Assembly: GCF_018449475.1 (NCBI RefSeq)
Contig: NZ_JAHCQH010000017.1
Coordinates: forward strand, 248,001 to 312,000
DNA length: 64,000 nt
Source: Ancylobacter radicis
GTDB lineage: Bacteria > Pseudomonadota > Alphaproteobacteria > Rhizobiales > Xanthobacteraceae
Direction: 5' to 3'
Shown: piece by piece, positions 8,582-16,028 of the stretch
Position numbering within the stretch: position 1 is the stretch's first letter
How the letters are laid out: each line of letters opens with the position of its first letter
The notes under the pieces: model-generated
The model's database searches: none
What the model was told of the DNA's origin: nothing
The model's input: the letters and a program-made list of their open reading frames with translations, nothing else
Position numbers and translations under genes: made by a program

Positions 8582-9055
8582 GCAGCAGGTCCTCTGGCGT
8601 GAGACACGGATCCCGGGCGCTTCCTTTCTGTGTCCGGGAACGTTCTCGATCGCGTTTCCGGCCCTGCTGCGGTGCAGCAATTCTTGGACCAGTTTAGCGG
8701 ATGCTGCCTATACGCAGCAACCGGGGGATGAGTTCAGCTTGCGGTCGCCAAAAGATTGAGCTGCCGGACCGGGGAGTGCTCACGGCTTGCCCATGGCGCG
8801 TTCTTCCGCATCGGCGGTGCCGGGCGGAGGCCTTTTGACGCGCCCCGCCGGAAAGCGGCGACCTGCGTCGGGCGAGCCGAAGAATCCCTTGCAGTTAAAG
8901 GCGAAGCAAGCCTAGTCTCTGCCCCGTAACGTGTCTGGTCGTGCTATCGGGCCAACCGGTTTGGTGACCCAAACGCTGCAACAAAGATAGCCGGGACATT
9001 GATGGAGGGCATTCCCAGCCCTCATTCATGCAACCCCGTTCCTGGGAGGAATTAC
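8582..9055. other. 474-bp intergenic region between the small protein and fae
   Basis: No convincing gene. It contains two TGCTGC/GCAGCA inverted repeats (8665-8679 and 8702-8719). A possible sigma-70-like promoter for fae has TTGCAG at 8889-8894 and TAGTCT at 8913-8918 with an 18-bp spacer. The palindrome AACCGGTT lies near 8955. No copy of the TTCTTATG element was found here, so fae may be controlled differently from pqq and xox. Confidence 0.5.
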
Positions 9056-9565
9056 ATGGCCAAGATCAATAAGGTGATGATCGGCGAGTCGCTCGTCGGC
9101 GACGGCAACGAAGTTGCCCATATCGACCTGATCATCGGACCGCGCGGCAGCGCGGCGGAAAGCGCCTTCCTCAATGCGCTGACCAACAACAAGGACGGCT
9201 TCACCTCGCTCCTCGCGGTGGTGACCCCGAACCTGCTCGCCAAGCCCAACACGATCCTCTTCAACAAGGTTACCATCAAGGACGCCCGTCAGGCCGTCCA
9301 GATGTTCGGACCGGCGCAGTACGGCGTCGCCAAGGCGGTCGTGGACAGCGTCGCCGAAGGCGTGATCCCGGAAGAAGAAGCCGACGACCTGTACATCTCG
9401 GTCGGCGTGTTCATCCACTGGGAAGCGGCGGACGACGCCAAGATCCAGCAGTTCAACTATGAGGCGACCAAAGAGGCGCTCAAGCGCGCTGTCGAAGGCT
9501 CGCCGTCGGTAAAGGAAGTGCTGGCTCAGGCCGGCACCGCCAAGCACCCCTTCGCCGCCGCTTAG
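9056..9565 (+). CDS. fae: Formaldehyde-activating enzyme Fae
   Basis: A 169-residue protein starting at ATG 9056 after GGGAGGAATTAC; an in-frame ATG at 8999 is rejected for lack of homology in the extension. The sequence is highly typical of Fae: [20 protein letters not shown] with catalytic His22, [26 protein letters not shown] and GVFIHWEA. Fae condenses formaldehyde with tetrahydromethanopterin to methylene-H4MPT in the cytoplasm, detoxifying and channelling the product of methanol oxidation. H4MPT-pathway genes beyond fae are not in this window. Transcribed alone and followed by two terminators. Confidence 0.97.
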   Translation: MAKINKVMIGESLVGDGNEVAHIDLIIGPRGSAAESAFLNALTNNKDGFTSLLAVVTPNLLAKPNTILFNKVTIKDARQAVQMFGPAQYGVAKAVVDSVAEGVIPEEEADDLYISVGVFIHWEAADDAKIQQFNYEATKEALKRAVEGSPSVKEVLAQAGTAKHPFAAA

Positions 9566-9740
9566 ATCGGAAGCAACCCTGGGCAGAAAACACCACCGCC
9601 CGCGGCCCCTACCTATCCGAAGGGCCTGCTCCAGCGGTTGGCTGCGATCTTTCTGAACAAGTGACATCGGCGTGCCGGCGTGACTTGAGCGATGGAGATG
9701 GCGGGCAGTCCGCCCTCTCCCTACCGCCGACTTTCTCCCA

Positions 9741-9809
9741 AGCCCGGAGCTTTCGCTCCGGGCTTTTTCATGTCGGAACCCTTGCCCGGAGCCTTCGCTC
9801 CGGGCTTTT
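9741..9809 (+). terminator. fae: Tandem duplicated rho-independent terminators after fae
   Basis: AGCCCGGAGC/GCTCCGGGCT with a TTTC loop and following T-run (9741-9768) is repeated nearly exactly as GCCCGGAGC/GCTCCGGGC with a CTTC loop and T-run (9784-9809). Both stems are perfect and T-rich 3' ends follow. The two copies share flanking TTC-x-x-GTCGGA-like sequence, so this is probably a local duplication. It insulates highly expressed fae from the convergent ABC operon. Confidence 0.85.
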
Positions 9810-9832
9810 CAAGTTCGGACGTCAGGGCGGGT

Positions 9833-10576
9833 TCAGCCGCGCGGCGTTGCCGGCTCGGTCCGCGGGATGATCCCCATGCGGATGAGGAAGGCGTCGGCCA
9901 GTGCCGGCGAGGCGCGCTCGCGCAGCCCGAGCGTCACCTTCACATCCCGCGCTACGGTGGCGGGACTGCCCTCTAGCAGAACGATGCGGCTCGCCAGCGC
10001 CACCGCCTCGCGCGGGTCATGAGTGACGAACATCACGCTCGCCGGGCGGCGGGCCAATAGCCGGCGCAGCAACTCGCGCAACCGCTCGGCGGCGGGCTGG
10101 TCGAGCGAGACGAAGGGCTCATCCATCAGCAGCACGTCCGGCTCTATGGCAAAGGCGCGGGCGAGCGCGGCGCGGCGCTGCTGGCCGAGCGAGAGCCGCT
10201 CGGGATAGGCGCTCGCGAGTTCGGCGAGCCCCACCTCCTCCAGCATGCGCCGCGCGCTCGTACGGGCAGCCATCCCCTCGCCCAGCGGCAGGGCGACGTT
10301 CTCCAGCACCGTCCGCCAGGGCAGGAGACGCGGATTCTGGAAGGCATAGGCAATGCGCGGATTCGCCGTACCGAAGCGCACCGCGCCGCGATAGGTGTCG
10401 TCCAGACCGGCGGCGATGTTGAGCAGCGTCGTCTTGCCGAGCCCCGAGGACCCGAGCAGCACGAGGAACTCACCCGCCGCCACATCGAGGCGAAAATCGC
10501 GAAAGATCTCCCGCGCCGGCGTGCCGGTTCGGGCGGGATACCGCTTCTCGGCGATGTCGAGGGTGATCGCGCTCAT
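9833..10576 (-). CDS. ABC transporter ATP-binding protein, nitrate/sulfonate/taurine type
   Basis: A 247-residue ATPase starting at ATG 10576, overlapping the permease stop by 4 bp. Walker A is GSSGLGKTT, the Q-loop YAFQNPRLLPWRTV is typical of the SsuB/TauB/NrtD group, the signature is LSLGQ rather than LSGGQ, and Walker B is VLLMDEPF followed by the H-loop FVTHDPREA. It energises import with the permease and binding protein encoded upstream. The substrate is unknown; placement within the methanol-oxidation locus is suggestive only. Confidence 0.92.
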   Translation of the reverse strand: MSAITLDIAEKRYPARTGTPAREIFRDFRLDVAAGEFLVLLGSSGLGKTTLLNIAAGLDDTYRGAVRFGTANPRIAYAFQNPRLLPWRTVLENVALPLGEGMAARTSARRMLEEVGLAELASAYPERLSLGQQRRAALARAFAIEPDVLLMDEPFVSLDQPAAERLRELLRRLLARRPASVMFVTHDPREAVALASRIVLLEGSPATVARDVKVTLGLRERASPALADAFLIRMGIIPRTEPATPRG

Positions 10577-11322
10577 CGCCGCCACCCGTTGGCCCAGCGT
10601 TCCCAGGGCTGGAGAAGGCCCATCTCGATGATCTGCACCACCACGGTGAAGGCGAGCGCATAAGCGAGCACGGTCGCCACGTCGAACATCTGGAACGCTG
10701 TCTGCAACTCGAAACCGACGCCGTTGGAGCGGCCGAGCAGTTCCACCACCAGCACGATCTTCCAGGTGAGCGCGAGGCCCGAGCGGGCGCTGGCGGTGAA
10801 GAAGGGCACGAGCTGCGGCAGAGTCACATGGCGCAGCGTGCGCCAGCGCCCGAAACGATAGACCCGCGCCATCTCGTCAAGATCACGCGAGAGGGCGGCC
10901 GCGCCCTCGCGCATCGTCACCGCCACATTGGGGATCTTGTTGATCGACACGGCGGTGATCGCCGCCGCTTCGGTGAGGCCGAACCAGACATAGCAGAGGA
11001 TGATGACGACCAGCGCCGGCAAATTGAGCAGTACGATCACCCACGGCCCGAACAGCTCGTTCAGGCGGGGCGAGCGGCCGAGCGCGATGCCGAGGGCCGA
11101 GCCGATCGCCATGGCGATGAAGAACGCCGCCGCCACCCGCGCCAGCGTGATGGCGATGTTGCGCTGAAGCGCCCCGCCCTCCGCCGCCCGCTGCATCGCC
11201 GCCAGCACGGCGGCCGGGCTCGGCAGCAACGGGGACGCCGCCCAGAGCGCCGCCCCCTGCCAGACCAGCAGCAGCGCGAGCAGGGACGCTGCCGTCATGC
11301 CGAGGCGAGAGGCGGTGGACAC
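10573..11322 (-). CDS. ABC transporter permease, nitrate/sulfonate/taurine type
   Basis: A 249-residue membrane protein. I start it at GTG 11322, 7 bp past the binding-protein stop; ATG 11298 (MTAASLL) is an alternative, while the longer frame upstream overlaps the neighbour. About six transmembrane helices are visible, with the inner-membrane coupling motif EMARVYRFGRWRTLRHVTLPQ typical of BPD_transp_1 permeases. Overlaps the ATPase gene by 4 bp. Middle gene of a four-gene importer operon with the DUF3280-like protein. Confidence 0.88.
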   Translation of the reverse strand: MSTASRLGMTAASLLALLLVWQGAALWAASPLLPSPAAVLAAMQRAAEGGALQRNIAITLARVAAAFFIAMAIGSALGIALGRSPRLNELFGPWVIVLLNLPALVVIILCYVWFGLTEAAAITAVSINKIPNVAVTMREGAAALSRDLDEMARVYRFGRWRTLRHVTLPQLVPFFTASARSGLALTWKIVLVVELLGRSNGVGFELQTAFQMFDVATVLAYALAFTVVVQIIEMGLLQPWERWANGWRR

Positions 11323-11329
11323 GAGCGCC

Positions 11330-12325
11330 CTACTCCCCGATCGGCGCGAAAAGCGCGCGGTCAAAGCGCGGGCTCTGCCCGACCAGATCCGCCCCGCCAA
11401 GCTGCGCCAGCACCGCAAACAGCTTGTCGCAGGAGGCGCGCTCGGGCTCGCCGAAACTGCCGGGAATGCCAGCGCGGTAATAGTCGCGCAGCCGGGTGAA
11501 CTCCGCATCGTCGGCCGCCTGCATGATCGGGCGGATGCGCGTCCAGGCGTCGTCCGAGGTGGCGAGCACCGTGTTCGCCGCCGCCGCCGCGCGCAGGAAG
11601 CTGGCGAGGACGGCGCCCTTCTCGCCCATGATGGCGGTGCGCCAGACATAGCCGACCAGCGGCGGAGACGGGTCGATGCCGAGGCCGGTGACGACCTCCT
11701 TCATGTCGAGCAGGCGGCGGAAGCCGCGCGCGTCGAGCCGCGCGGCATAGGGCCAGAAGGTCAGCACGGCATCGACACGGCCGAGCGCGAGCTGTTCGCT
11801 CACCAGAGGCGCGGCGCCATAGACCGGCTCGCATATATCGATGAGGTCGGCACCGAGCCTCGCCTTGGCATAGGCGCGCAGCAGCAGCCAGCTCTTGTCC
11901 ACCGCCCCGCCGGCCACGCCGAGCTTGCGGCCCTTGAGATCGGCCAGCGTCTTCACCGGCCCGTCCGGGGCCACCATCAGCGCGCCCAGCGCCGTTGAGA
12001 AGGGGGCAAAGCGCATGGGCTCGCCATCGTTGAGGCGACGCATGGCCCAGAGCCAATCGCTGACGATGAGGTCGATATCGCCCGCCTGCAGCGCCACCGT
12101 GGTCGCCTGACCGCCGGCGAAGTTGACGCTCTCAAGCGCGAAACCCTCGCGGGCATCGAGCTTCTCGGCGCGGATGGTGTCGAGCAGCCAGTTGAGCGTG
12201 CCGAATTTCAGCGTGCCGACCCGCAGCTTCGGCAGCGCGGGCTGCGCCGTGGCGCGCGTGGCGAGCGGCGCCAGCGCGGCGGCGGCGAGCAGCGCGCGGC
12301 GCGTCAGCGCGATGGAGGGGATCAT
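11330..12325 (-). CDS. ABC transporter substrate-binding protein (SsuA/NMT1-like)
   Basis: A 331-residue protein with a twin-arginine-like signal (LTRRALLAAAALAPLATRATA). The mature fold resembles the SsuA/THI5-like periplasmic binding proteins: VGTLKFGTLNWLLDTI, ALQAGDIDLIVSDWLWA, GRKLGVAGGAVDKSWLLLR and GRVDAVLTFWPYAARL. Ligands of this class include sulfonates, nitrate, taurine and pyrimidine precursors. The recurring placement of such an importer with DUF3280 genes beside PQQ-alcohol dehydrogenase genes hints at a cofactor, metal-complex or C1 substrate, which is inference. Start overlaps the upstream gene by 4 bp. Confidence 0.88.
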   Translation of the reverse strand: MIPSIALTRRALLAAAALAPLATRATAQPALPKLRVGTLKFGTLNWLLDTIRAEKLDAREGFALESVNFAGGQATTVALQAGDIDLIVSDWLWAMRRLNDGEPMRFAPFSTALGALMVAPDGPVKTLADLKGRKLGVAGGAVDKSWLLLRAYAKARLGADLIDICEPVYGAAPLVSEQLALGRVDAVLTFWPYAARLDARGFRRLLDMKEVVTGLGIDPSPPLVGYVWRTAIMGEKGAVLASFLRAAAAANTVLATSDDAWTRIRPIMQAADDAEFTRLRDYYRAGIPGSFGEPERASCDKLFAVLAQLGGADLVGQSPRFDRALFAPIGE

Positions 12326-12858
12326 GGGGCGGCCTTTCCGGTCATCGGCGGATCGAGCAATCGGTTGCGCACCAGATAGGAGATCCCCCGCGCCCAGGAT
12401 TCATCCGTGTTGTTGCGAATGTCGGCGCTGCCGGCGCGCAGCACGGCGCCGGTGGCCACGTCGCGCACCTGGAAATTGATGTTGAGGATGAGGTTGGAGA
12501 CCTTCTGCACGAGGCCGATCACCTCGATATCGGCGCCAAGCGCGCGGGCGATCGGCAATTCGCAGCCATTGCAGTTGCGCAGCGGCGCCGCCTCGGTAAG
12601 CGCCGCCTGCTGGGGCGCGAGATCGACCACCTGATAGCCGGCCGCCGTGAGACGGGCGCGGACATCCGCGCTGATCTGCGCGAGGCGGCGCATTTCCTCG
12701 GGTTTGGGACCACGCGGATCAAACTCGCCGCTGGTATCCAACAACTCGAAATCAAACACCGCCACGCGCGTCGCCGCCTGGGCGGGGGCCACAAGGGCGG
12801 CGCTCACCAGCCCGACCGTCAGCAGCATGAGGGCGCCGATCCGCGACAGCTCTGTCAT
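12322..12858 (-). CDS. DUF3280/DUF2380-like secreted protein
   Basis: A 178-residue protein starting at ATG 12858. A longer frame to 13080 exists, but the signal peptide MTELSRIGALMLLTVGL...PAQA fits the shorter start. The mature region has AVFDFELLDTS, AGYQVVDLAPQQAAL, a RNCNGCELPIARALGAD motif and VQKVSNLILNINFQVRD, matching the DUF3280-type domain as I know it. The C-x-x-C pair (CNGC) may form a disulfide. It is the promoter-proximal gene of the importer operon, diverging from the plus-strand transport operon. Confidence 0.82.
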   Translation of the reverse strand: MTELSRIGALMLLTVGLVSAALVAPAQAATRVAVFDFELLDTSGEFDPRGPKPEEMRRLAQISADVRARLTAAGYQVVDLAPQQAALTEAAPLRNCNGCELPIARALGADIEVIGLVQKVSNLILNINFQVRDVATGAVLRAGSADIRNNTDESWARGISYLVRNRLLDPPMTGKAAP

Positions 12859-13029
12859 TCCCTGGCCTTCCGATGGTGCCGGCACGTCGCCCGAACAGCC
12901 TGACTGGCTGATCGAGGAACCCGTCTCCGGCTTATGGCGCGGGAACGCCGCTCCCGGCCTCGTTTCCGGTCTCCGGCGCGGCGTCTCGCGGGTGGCGATC
13001 ATATCGTCTGGAATCTTGCCCGCAATAGC

Positions 13030-13064
13030 CGGGAAAAAGTTCCCGAATTTATACGTCACGTATA
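13030..13064. promoter_or_regulatory. Two adjacent operator-like dyads in the divergent promoter
   Basis: CGGGAA-AAAG-TTCCCG is a perfect 6-bp inverted repeat (13030-13045). TATACG-TCA-CGTATA is a second perfect 6-bp inverted repeat (13050-13064). They are 4 bp apart, lie 26 bp before the TTCTTATT/TTCTTATG tandem, and have the size of dimeric regulator sites. No partner regulator can be named. Confidence 0.45.
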
Positions 13065-13089
13065 GTGAGATCATCAACAATAGTTCATA

Positions 13090-13108
13090 TTCTTATTAAA
13101 TTCTTATG
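13090..13108 (+). promoter_or_regulatory. Tandem TTCTTATT/TTCTTATG direct repeat upstream of the plus-strand transport operon
   Basis: TTCTTATT (13090-13097), spacer AAA and TTCTTATG (13101-13108) repeat with an 11-bp period on the plus strand, 85 bp before the ATG at 13194. The 8-mer, period and orientation relative to the downstream gene match the element before pqqA. This is directly visible; binding by the local OmpR-type regulator is inferred. Confidence 0.6.
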
Positions 13109-13193
13109 TTATCTAATGTGTTGAATACTTCGATATGTCTGCTTAGACTTTTACCCGACGGCATAGAAAAGTTCCGAGAACGTCAGCCGTGGG

Positions 13194-14453
13194 ATGGAAA
13201 CGCCAATGAGATCGAGGGCTCGCGCCGCCGCCACGGCGCTCGTCGTCTTTGCTTGCGCCGCCCTGCCGGCCGCAGCCCAGAACGCCACGCCGCCCGCCGG
13301 CGCGCCGGCGGCCCCCCCGCTCGCGGCCAAGCCGGCGGCCGCCATCGCGCCCGAGCAGACCTTCCGCATCGGGGTGATCCGCCAGATTCCCGAGCCGCCG
13401 CCCTGGATCGCCCCGCTGCAGATGCCGCCGGACAATCTCGGCATCGCCGGCGCCGAACTCGGCATCAAGGACAATCTGACCAGCGGGCGCTTCCTCAAGC
13501 TCGACTACAAGCTGGCCACCGAGACCGTGCCGACCGATGGCGATCCGCTGCCGGTGGCGCAGAAACTGGTCGAGGACGGCAACCGCTTCCTCCTGCTGGA
13601 TGTGCCGGCCGAGCAGCTTCTGCGCATCGCCGACGCGCTGAAGGACAAGGACGTCCTGCTGATCAATGTCGGCGCGACCGATGACCGCCTGCGCATGGCC
13701 GATTGCCGGGCGAACGTGTTCCACATCGCGCCGAGCCGGTCGATGCTGACGGACGCGCTGGCCCAGTTCCTCGTCACCAAGCAATGGCGCAACTGGTTCC
13801 TGATGGTCGGGCGCACCGATGCCGACAAGCTTTATGCCGAGGCGGTGCGCCGCTCGGCCCGGAAGTTCGGCGGCAAGATCGTCGCCGAGAAGACCTGGGA
13901 TTATGGCCCGGATGCCCGCGCCACCGCGCAGTCGGAAGTGCCGCGCGGCACGCAGGTCGGCGAGTACGACATGCTGATCGTCGCCGACGAGCTGGGCGAG
14001 TTCGGCGATATCCTGCCCTACAATACCTGGCTTTCCCGGCCGATCGCCGGCACGCAGGGGCTGATGCCGCTCTCCTGGCACCCGACCATGGAGAACTGGG
14101 GCGCCTCGCAGCTTCAGAGCCGTTTCTTCAAGCTGTCCAACCGCCTGATGCAACCGCTGGACTTCCAGATGTGGGAGGGCGTGTTCGCCATCGGCTCGGC
14201 GAGCCTGAAGACGCGCTCCAGCGACACGGCCAAGGTGCGTGCGCAACTGCTGGCGCCCGATTACGACCTGCCGGTCTTCAAGGGCGTGGCGGCCAGCTTC
14301 CGCGACTGGGACCACCAGTTGCGCCAGCCGATCCTGCTGACCCACGCCACCAATACGGTGACGCTCTCGCCGCAGGCCGGCTTCCTGCACCAGTCCTCGC
14401 CGCTCGACACGCTCGGCTTCGACCGGCCGGAGACGACGTGCACGTTCAAATGA
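13194..14453 (+). CDS. ABC substrate-binding protein of the PQQ-dependent-catabolism type
   Basis: A 419-residue secreted protein; ATG 13194 is taken, with ATG 13206 (MRSRARAAATAL) an equally plausible start. Signal peptide to about residue 29, then a Pro/Ala-rich linker and a periplasmic-binding fold with FRIGVIRQIPEPPPWIAPLQ, RFLLLDVPAEQLLRIAD and NVFHIAPSRSMLTDALAQFL. It fits the family named PQQ-dependent catabolism-associated ABC transporter substrate-binding protein, related to branched-chain amino-acid binding proteins. First gene of a six-gene operon with a propeller, a cupredoxin-like protein and an ABC exporter-type pair. Confidence 0.85.
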   Translation: METPMRSRARAAATALVVFACAALPAAAQNATPPAGAPAAPPLAAKPAAAIAPEQTFRIGVIRQIPEPPPWIAPLQMPPDNLGIAGAELGIKDNLTSGRFLKLDYKLATETVPTDGDPLPVAQKLVEDGNRFLLLDVPAEQLLRIADALKDKDVLLINVGATDDRLRMADCRANVFHIAPSRSMLTDALAQFLVTKQWRNWFLMVGRTDADKLYAEAVRRSARKFGGKIVAEKTWDYGPDARATAQSEVPRGTQVGEYDMLIVADELGEFGDILPYNTWLSRPIAGTQGLMPLSWHPTMENWGASQLQSRFFKLSNRLMQPLDFQMWEGVFAIGSASLKTRSSDTAKVRAQLLAPDYDLPVFKGVAASFRDWDHQLRQPILLTHATNTVTLSPQAGFLHQSSPLDTLGFDRPETTCTFK

Positions 14454-14490
14454 ACAACCGCGCCAGAACAATAATCGCCTGGAGGAACCG

Positions 14491-15474
14491 ATGAAACGCC
14501 ACCTGCTGCTTTCCGCCAGCCTCGCGCTCGGCGGACTCCTGATGGCCGACGCCCTGCCGGCGTTCGCCCAATCCCGCGCCTTCATCTCCAATGAGCGCGA
14601 TCACACCATGACCGTGCTCGACATGGACACGCTGAAGGTGATCGAGACGGTGAAGACCGGCCGCCGGCCGCGCGGCATCACGGCGAGCCCGGACGGCAAG
14701 CTGATCTATGTCTGCGCCTCCGACGACAACCGCGTCGAGGTTTATGACGCCAAGACGCTAAAGCTGGTGAAGACGCTGCGCTCGGGGCCCGACCCGGAAC
14801 TGTTCGTGCTGCACCCGTCGGGCAACCCGCTCTACATCGCCAACGAAGATGACAACATGGTCACGGTGGTGAATGTCGAGAATAACGACCTGATCGCCGA
14901 GATCCCGGTCGGCGTCGAGCCGGAAGGCATGGGCATCAGCCCGGACGGCAAATACATGGTCAATACGTCCGAAACCACCAACATGGCCCATGTGGTGGAC
15001 ACGGCGACCAATGAGATCATCGAGAACATTCTCGTCGATTCCCGCCCGCGCATCGCCGAGTTCTCGGCCGACGGCAAGCAGCTCTGGGTCTCCTCCGAGG
15101 TCGGCGGCACCGTGTCGGTGATCGACCCGGCGACCTGGAAGATCATCAAGAAGATCTCCTTCAAGATCCCCGGCGTGGCCGATGATGCCATTCAGCCGGT
15201 CGGCGTGCGTATCACCAAGGACGGCTCGAAGGCCTTCGTCGCGCTTGGCCCGGCGAACCGCGTGGCAGTCATCAATCCGAAGACGCTGGAAGTGGAGAAA
15301 TATCTCCTCGTCGGCCAGCGCGTCTGGCAGCTCGGCTTCACGCCGGACCAGAAATTCCTGATCTCGACCAACGGCAATTCCAACGACGTGTCGATCATCG
15401 ACGTCGCCGCCGAGAAGGTCACCAAATCCGTGACGACCGGCCGCGCCCCCTGGGGCGTCGTGGTCGTCCCGTAG
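14491..15474 (+). CDS. YVTN beta-propeller protein of the PQQ-dependent-catabolism type
   Basis: A 327-residue secreted protein with a signal peptide ending about residue 26 (AFA|QSRA) and a GGAGG site before ATG 14491. Repeated blade motifs TVLDMDTLKVIETVKTGRRP, EVYDAKTLKLVKTL, TVVNVENNDLIAEIPVG and SVIDPATWKIIKKI show a YVTN seven-bladed propeller. The family is known beside PQQ alcohol dehydrogenase genes. Homologous ABC-associated genes (ped system) in Pseudomonas putida are reported to support growth that depends on rare-earth elements, so a role in handling the metal or its carrier is plausible. Confidence 0.9.
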   Translation: MKRHLLLSASLALGGLLMADALPAFAQSRAFISNERDHTMTVLDMDTLKVIETVKTGRRPRGITASPDGKLIYVCASDDNRVEVYDAKTLKLVKTLRSGPDPELFVLHPSGNPLYIANEDDNMVTVVNVENNDLIAEIPVGVEPEGMGISPDGKYMVNTSETTNMAHVVDTATNEIIENILVDSRPRIAEFSADGKQLWVSSEVGGTVSVIDPATWKIIKKISFKIPGVADDAIQPVGVRITKDGSKAFVALGPANRVAVINPKTLEVEKYLLVGQRVWQLGFTPDQKFLISTNGNSNDVSIIDVAAEKVTKSVTTGRAPWGVVVVP

Positions 15475-15521
15475 GTCCCGCTTTTCCCATCAAGAACACC
15501 ACGCAATTCGGAGGATCCGCC

Positions 15522-15947
15522 ATGAAGATGCATCTCGCCGCCACCCTCGCGGCCACGCTCGCCCTCACCGGCGCCGCCTATGCCAAGGGCGACCTGACGC
15601 TGAAGCCGGTCGAACTGCCCGAGCTCACCGTCGGCACCGGCAATGCCGGCTTCGGCGTCTCGCAGACGACCTATGAGCTGGAGACCGGCAAGGCCTATAC
15701 GCTGACCGTCAAGTCGACCGGCAAGAAGGAATGCGCCTGGCAGGCGCCGGGACTTTTCCAGTCGATCTATCTGCGCAAGGTCGAAGCCGGCGGCATGGAG
15801 ATCAAGGCGATGACCCTCACCGAGCTGGAGTTCGAGGAGGAGGGCGAGGCCGAAATGTTCTTCGTGCCGATCAAGCCCGGCACCTTCGCCTGGTTCTGCA
15901 AGGGCATGGAAGAGCGCGGCATGAAGGGCGAGTTCATCGTCAAGTGA
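15522..15947 (+). CDS. Cupredoxin-like secreted protein lacking histidines
   Basis: A 141-residue protein after GGAGGA, with a signal peptide ending at Ala21. The mature part has a cupredoxin-like strand order: AYTLTVKSTGKKECAWQAP early, and a C-terminal FAWFCKGMEERGMKGEFIV resembling the copper-loop strand. However, the mature chain contains no histidine at all, so a classical blue-copper site is impossible. It has two cysteines (71 and 126) and an acidic patch with seven Glu between residues 101 and 111. Encoded between the propeller and the ABC ATPase. Function unknown; an electron carrier of normal cupredoxin type is unlikely. Confidence 0.8.
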   Translation: MKMHLAATLAATLALTGAAYAKGDLTLKPVELPELTVGTGNAGFGVSQTTYELETGKAYTLTVKSTGKKECAWQAPGLFQSIYLRKVEAGGMEIKAMTLTELEFEEEGEAEMFFVPIKPGTFAWFCKGMEERGMKGEFIVK

Positions 15948-15980
15948 GCTTGCCGGCCACACTCTCCTCGTGACACCTTC

Positions 15981-16003
15981 ATCCCCGGCCTTGCGCCGGG
16001 GAT
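15981..16003 (+). terminator. Intra-operon hairpin between the cupredoxin-like gene and the ABC ATPase gene
   Basis: ATCCCCGGC/GCCGGGGAT forms a perfect 9-bp stem with a 5-nt loop, followed by TTCCTTC rather than a full T-run. It lies in the 81-bp gap before the ATPase start, so it may be a partial terminator or mRNA-stabilising structure separating secreted components from the transporter genes. Confidence 0.5.
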
Positions 16004-16028
16004 TTCCTTCAGTGGACCGGACGACGCG

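Larger units (their letters stand above)
12859..13193. other. 335-bp divergent promoter region between two transport operons
   Basis: The right part (about 13010-13150) is distinctly AT-rich within GC-rich DNA. It holds a CGGGAA/TTCCCG dyad (13030-13045), a TATACG/CGTATA dyad (13050-13064) and the tandem TTCTTATT/TTCTTATG element (13090-13108). No gene is evident. Such a density of sites suggests coordinated control of the two divergent operons. Confidence 0.6.

Noticed and set aside
8889-8918. Firm promoter call for fae (TTGCAG, 18 bp, TAGTCT)
   Set aside because: The -10 match is poor and promoters in GC-rich alphaproteobacteria are hard to call by eye; kept only as a mention in the intergenic entry.
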